From contig JALHOP010000006.1 in NCBI GenBank assembly GCA_022842935.1, positions 124,001 to 188,000 on the forward strand: DNA of 64,000 nucleotides. The letters are read 5' to 3'. Below are positions 61,584 to 64,000 of the stretch, piece by piece. Within the stretch, counting starts at the first letter, position 1; each line of letters opens with the position of its first letter. A program made the translations under genes and the position numbers. Origin of the DNA: Myxococcota bacterium (lineage in GTDB: Bacteria > Myxococcota > XYA12-FULL-58-9 > JALHOP01). The notes beneath the pieces are model-generated. The model was not told the origin of the DNA and did no database searches. It was given only the letters and a program-made list of their open reading frames with translations.

Positions 61584-63332
61584 ATGAACGCAGCGCGTGT
61601 TTTCGAGCTCGACGCATCGTTATTCAAGGGCCCGCTCGCCTGGCTCAAAGGACCCATCGAAAAGCTTCTGTCGCTCGAGGAGCTCGAGCGAATCTACGGG
61701 TTGGTGCGCCAAGGGGGTGAAGACTTCGTCGAGACAGCGCTTAGCGTACTCGGCGTTCGCATTGACGTGACGCCTGAAGACCTCGCTCGCATTCCGAAAC
61801 GCGGCGCCCTGATGGTCGTCGCCAATCATCCGTTCGGCGGCATCGAGGGCCTGGTGCTGGCCGCGATCTTGAAGCGGGTGCGTCCGGACGTCCGCGTGAT
61901 GGCCAACTACATGCTGGGACGCATGCCAGAGATGCGCGAGCTCATCATTCCCGTCGACCCTTTCGGCAACGCGGTGGCGCGCAATGCCCGACCGCTGAGA
62001 GGGTGTATGCAATGGCTCAATGAGGGTGGAGCGCTTGGCGTCTTCCCGGCGGGCGAGGTGTCTCACCTCAGACCTTCGCTGCGCGTCGAGGATCCGCCGT
62101 GGAGCCCTACGATCGCGCGCATCGCCAGAAGGCGCGCCGTTCCGGTGCTGCCCGTCCATTTCGAAGGAGGAAACGGCCCCCTTTTCCAGCTCGCGGGGCT
62201 CGTGCATCCGCGGCTGCGGACGGTGCTATTGCCGCGCGAGCTTGCGCGGTTCACGAACCGTGCGGTGCGCGTGCGGATCGGCAAGGTGATTCCGCCCTCG
62301 AGCTTCGCGGCTTACGCGAGCGACGCCGAGCTCGTCGACTACCTGCGGCTGCGCACCTACGTGCTCAAGAGTCGACCCGCAAGCGACGGTCCAAAAACGA
62401 TCGCGCCAGCCGCGGATGTTCGGCTGATGTGTGAAGAGCTCGCGCGGCTCAACAGCGCGCGCCTTCTCAGCTCCGGTGATCTCGCAGTCTACGCCGCCCG
62501 AGCCCAGGCCATCCCCAACGTACTTCACGAGATCGGTCGTCTTCGCGAGATCACCTTCCGCCAAGCACGCGAGGGCACAGGCAAGGCCTTGGACCTCGAT
62601 CGCTTCGACGCGCACTACGTCCATCTCTTCGTCTGGAATCATGCGACGAGCGAGGTGGTTGGCGCCTATCGTATCGGGCACTCCGACGACATTCTCGAAC
62701 GCCATGGCGTGCATGGTCTCTATACGCACACGTTGTTTTCCTACGGCGAAGAGTTGCTTCGACGTATCGGACCGTCGCTCGAGCTAGGTCGCTCGTTCGT
62801 GCGGCCCGAGTACCAGCGTGCCTATGCGCCGCTCTTGCTGCTGTGGCGCGGCATCGGACAATACGTGGCTCGCCATCCGCGATACCGGACGCTTTTCGGC
62901 CCGGTGTCGATCAACAACGACTACACCTCGGTGTCGCGCGACCTCATCGCCACCTTCTTGACCGAAAACGCGTCCATTCCGGAGTTGGCCCGCTTGGTGC
63001 GCCCACGCACACCCATGAAAGCCCGCCGATCGGAGCTCGATGTGCGCAAGACCAGCAGGGTCCTACGGGATATCGATCATGTTTCCGAGCTTGTCTCGGA
63101 GCTCGAGGCCGATGCCAAGGGCGTTCCTGTCCTGCTCAAGCAATACATGAAGCTCGGCGGCAAGCTCCTGGCCTTCAACGTCGATCCCGGCTTCGGCGAC
63201 GTACTCGACGGGCTCATCGTGGTGAACCTCGATCAGACCGAGAGCCGAATCCTCGAGAAATACATGGGGCGCGACCAAGCTGCGGCGTTCTCAGGCAGGG
63301 CGGAGTGCGAATCTCTAGCCCTTGTAGGTTAA
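61584..63332 (+). CDS. OlsF-like fused PlsC/GNAT acyltransferase
   Basis: The product is 582 residues. The N-terminal half is a PlsC-type acyltransferase: VVANHPFGGIEG (about residue 80; HX4E instead of the usual HX4D) and FPAGEVSHLRP (~153). The C-terminal half resembles the OlsB-type N-acyltransferase fold (VGAYRIGHSDDIL, LELGRSFVRPEYQRAYAPLLLLW ~400, FGPVSINNDYTSVSRDLIA). Such a fusion is the layout of OlsF, the bifunctional ornithine lipid synthase. Ornithine-lipid or related aminolipid synthesis is therefore the best guess. Its 3' end overlaps the convergent HAD gene by 18 bp. Confidence 0.8.
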   Translation: MNAARVFELDASLFKGPLAWLKGPIEKLLSLEELERIYGLVRQGGEDFVETALSVLGVRIDVTPEDLARIPKRGALMVVANHPFGGIEGLVLAAILKRVRPDVRVMANYMLGRMPEMRELIIPVDPFGNAVARNARPLRGCMQWLNEGGALGVFPAGEVSHLRPSLRVEDPPWSPTIARIARRRAVPVLPVHFEGGNGPLFQLAGLVHPRLRTVLLPRELARFTNRAVRVRIGKVIPPSSFAAYASDAELVDYLRLRTYVLKSRPASDGPKTIAPAADVRLMCEELARLNSARLLSSGDLAVYAARAQAIPNVLHEIGRLREITFRQAREGTGKALDLDRFDAHYVHLFVWNHATSEVVGAYRIGHSDDILERHGVHGLYTHTLFSYGEELLRRIGPSLELGRSFVRPEYQRAYAPLLLLWRGIGQYVARHPRYRTLFGPVSINNDYTSVSRDLIATFLTENASIPELARLVRPRTPMKARRSELDVRKTSRVLRDIDHVSELVSELEADAKGVPVLLKQYMKLGGKLLAFNVDPGFGDVLDGLIVVNLDQTESRILEKYMGRDQAAAFSGRAECESLALVG

Positions 63333-64000
63333 GACGGTCACATCCGCGCTGTTCCTCTTGATGTGATCGAGGAACTCCTGGTCCGGGTCGACCGCGAAGG
63401 CCCGCACGGTCGCGCGCGACAACATCGGCGTGTCGCTCCCTGCGGAGTCGCCCGAAGCGAAAAGCGGCTGTGGCGACACCAAGAGGTCGGCTACACGGTG
63501 CTTGCCGAGCAGACGCGCATCAACCGCGCGACCGGTGCAGATGCCATTGACGACCTCGAGCTCGAAGCCGTGAACGCGTTGCGGGGGGATGCCGAGGATC
63601 TTGGCACCCTGGCGGGCGACCGTCGGCAAGCCGAGCGTGATGATGTGCGACTCGACGCCCTTCTGAGCGAGTGTCCGCACCAGCGTATCGACGTTCGCGC
63701 CCGGCCGGCCATGGCCGAAGAACTTCGTACGGTACGGTGGTTTGCCTGGCACGCCCTTGTTGAACAGTTCGTCAGCCACGGCGGTCAGTTTGCTCTCGTG
63801 GACCCCGGTCAGTGCGCCGATCACCACGAAGAACACGTGCGCGAGGGACATGGAGTCGGTCTCGACCATCTGTAGGGCACGCGCGACGATGTCGTTGGTG
63901 GTGAAACCTTCGAGGGCGCACAGGGCTAATTTGCCATTGCTCACATCCACGAGCAGCTTCGCGACGCGGTGGGCGTTGGCGTTCGGCAGGACGGCGCGCT
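63315..64000 (-). CDS. HAD phosphatase, SerB-like, truncated at window edge
   Basis: The frame runs off the window at 64000: codons upstream of the GTG at 63950 (RAVLPNANAHRVAKLLVDVSNG) look coding, so the true start lies beyond. Visible features are HIITLGLPTVARQGAKILGIP (motif II region), FELEVVNGICTGR, and FASGDSAGSDTPML (motif IV, compare GDSxNDxPML of phosphoserine phosphatases). The motif I DxDGT must lie outside the window. Probable role is a small-molecule phosphatase such as SerB or an acyl-glycerol-phosphate phosphatase. Confidence 0.8.
   Translation of the reverse strand, partial: RAVLPNANAHRVAKLLVDVSNGKLALCALEGFTTNDIVARALQMVETDSMSLAHVFFVVIGALTGVHESKLTAVADELFNKGVPGKPPYRTKFFGHGRPGANVDTLVRTLAQKGVESHIITLGLPTVARQGAKILGIPPQRVHGFELEVVNGICTGRAVDARLLGKHRVADLLVSPQPLFASGDSAGSDTPMLSRATVRAFAVDPDQEFLDHIKRNSADVTVLTYKG

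Overview
The window is GC-rich (strong G/C preference at third codon positions), densely coding on both strands, and looks chromosomal. The organism is most likely a member of the Myxococcota or a close deltaproteobacterial relative. The signs are many lipoproteins and secreted proteins of unknown function, AgmX/PglI-type and DUF4388-type domains, a very long Glu/Ala/Arg helix protein with a pseudo-receiver, a Cys-rich surface lipoprotein, frequent GTG/TTG starts and frequent 1-4 nt gene overlaps. I see no phage, plasmid, insertion sequence, rRNA or CRISPR array; the only RNA gene is tRNA-Pro(TGG).

Layout. 1-13.4 kb holds housekeeping genes (def, smpB, priA, a HAD phosphatase, a DEDDh exonuclease), two lipoproteins, a methyltransferase and a 1138-residue multidomain protein built round 30 near-identical octapeptide units. 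13.4-18.8 kb is a plus-strand block: two overlapping secreted genes, one of them a lipoprotein with a type IV pilin-like domain, then a flippase-like membrane protein, DUF2071, a membrane-tethered methyltransferase and a small membrane protein. 18.8-25.4 kb carries three hydrolase-family proteins (DLH, M20, M24) that have each lost catalytic or metal-binding residues, together with a YiiX-type peptidase, an AgmX/PglI-domain protein and a GT4 glycosyltransferase. 25.4-36.6 kb is mainly on the minus strand: a CPA2 antiporter, several unknown secreted or membrane proteins, tRNA-Pro, a Tgl-type transglutaminase, a DUF4442 thioesterase, a GST and a large duplicated-module protein. 36.6-43.5 kb has hmgA, the decayed remains of a divergent LysR/aldo-keto reductase pair, an LCAT-like lipase lipoprotein coupled to a secreted protein, and a PA0069-type radical SAM gene. 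44.8-51.6 kb is a long minus-strand run: MATE exporter, KefC-like exchanger, SixA, then a GT21 ceramide-glucosyltransferase-like gene, a PAP2 phosphatase and an MGDG/MurG-like glycosyltransferase, which read as an envelope glycolipid pathway. 51.7-64 kb holds a Cys-ladder lipoprotein, a 46-codon ORF, polyphosphate kinase, a large beta-helix-like surface protein, a dicarboxylate symporter, exopolyphosphatase, ApaH, an OlsF-like fused acyltransferase and a truncated HAD phosphatase at the edge.

I found no single defined new defence or secretion system. The best leads are the pseudo-receiver/tandem-helix/DUF4388/J-like protein (8925-12341), the lipid-anchored pilin-like protein (15085-15765), the catalytically degenerate M20 protein and its divergent palindromic promoter region (19744-21065), the 18-residue Cys-ladder lipoprotein (51761-52285), and the transglutaminase with an EF-hand-like loop (31924-33165). 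All functions come from reading motifs by eye; no database search was run.
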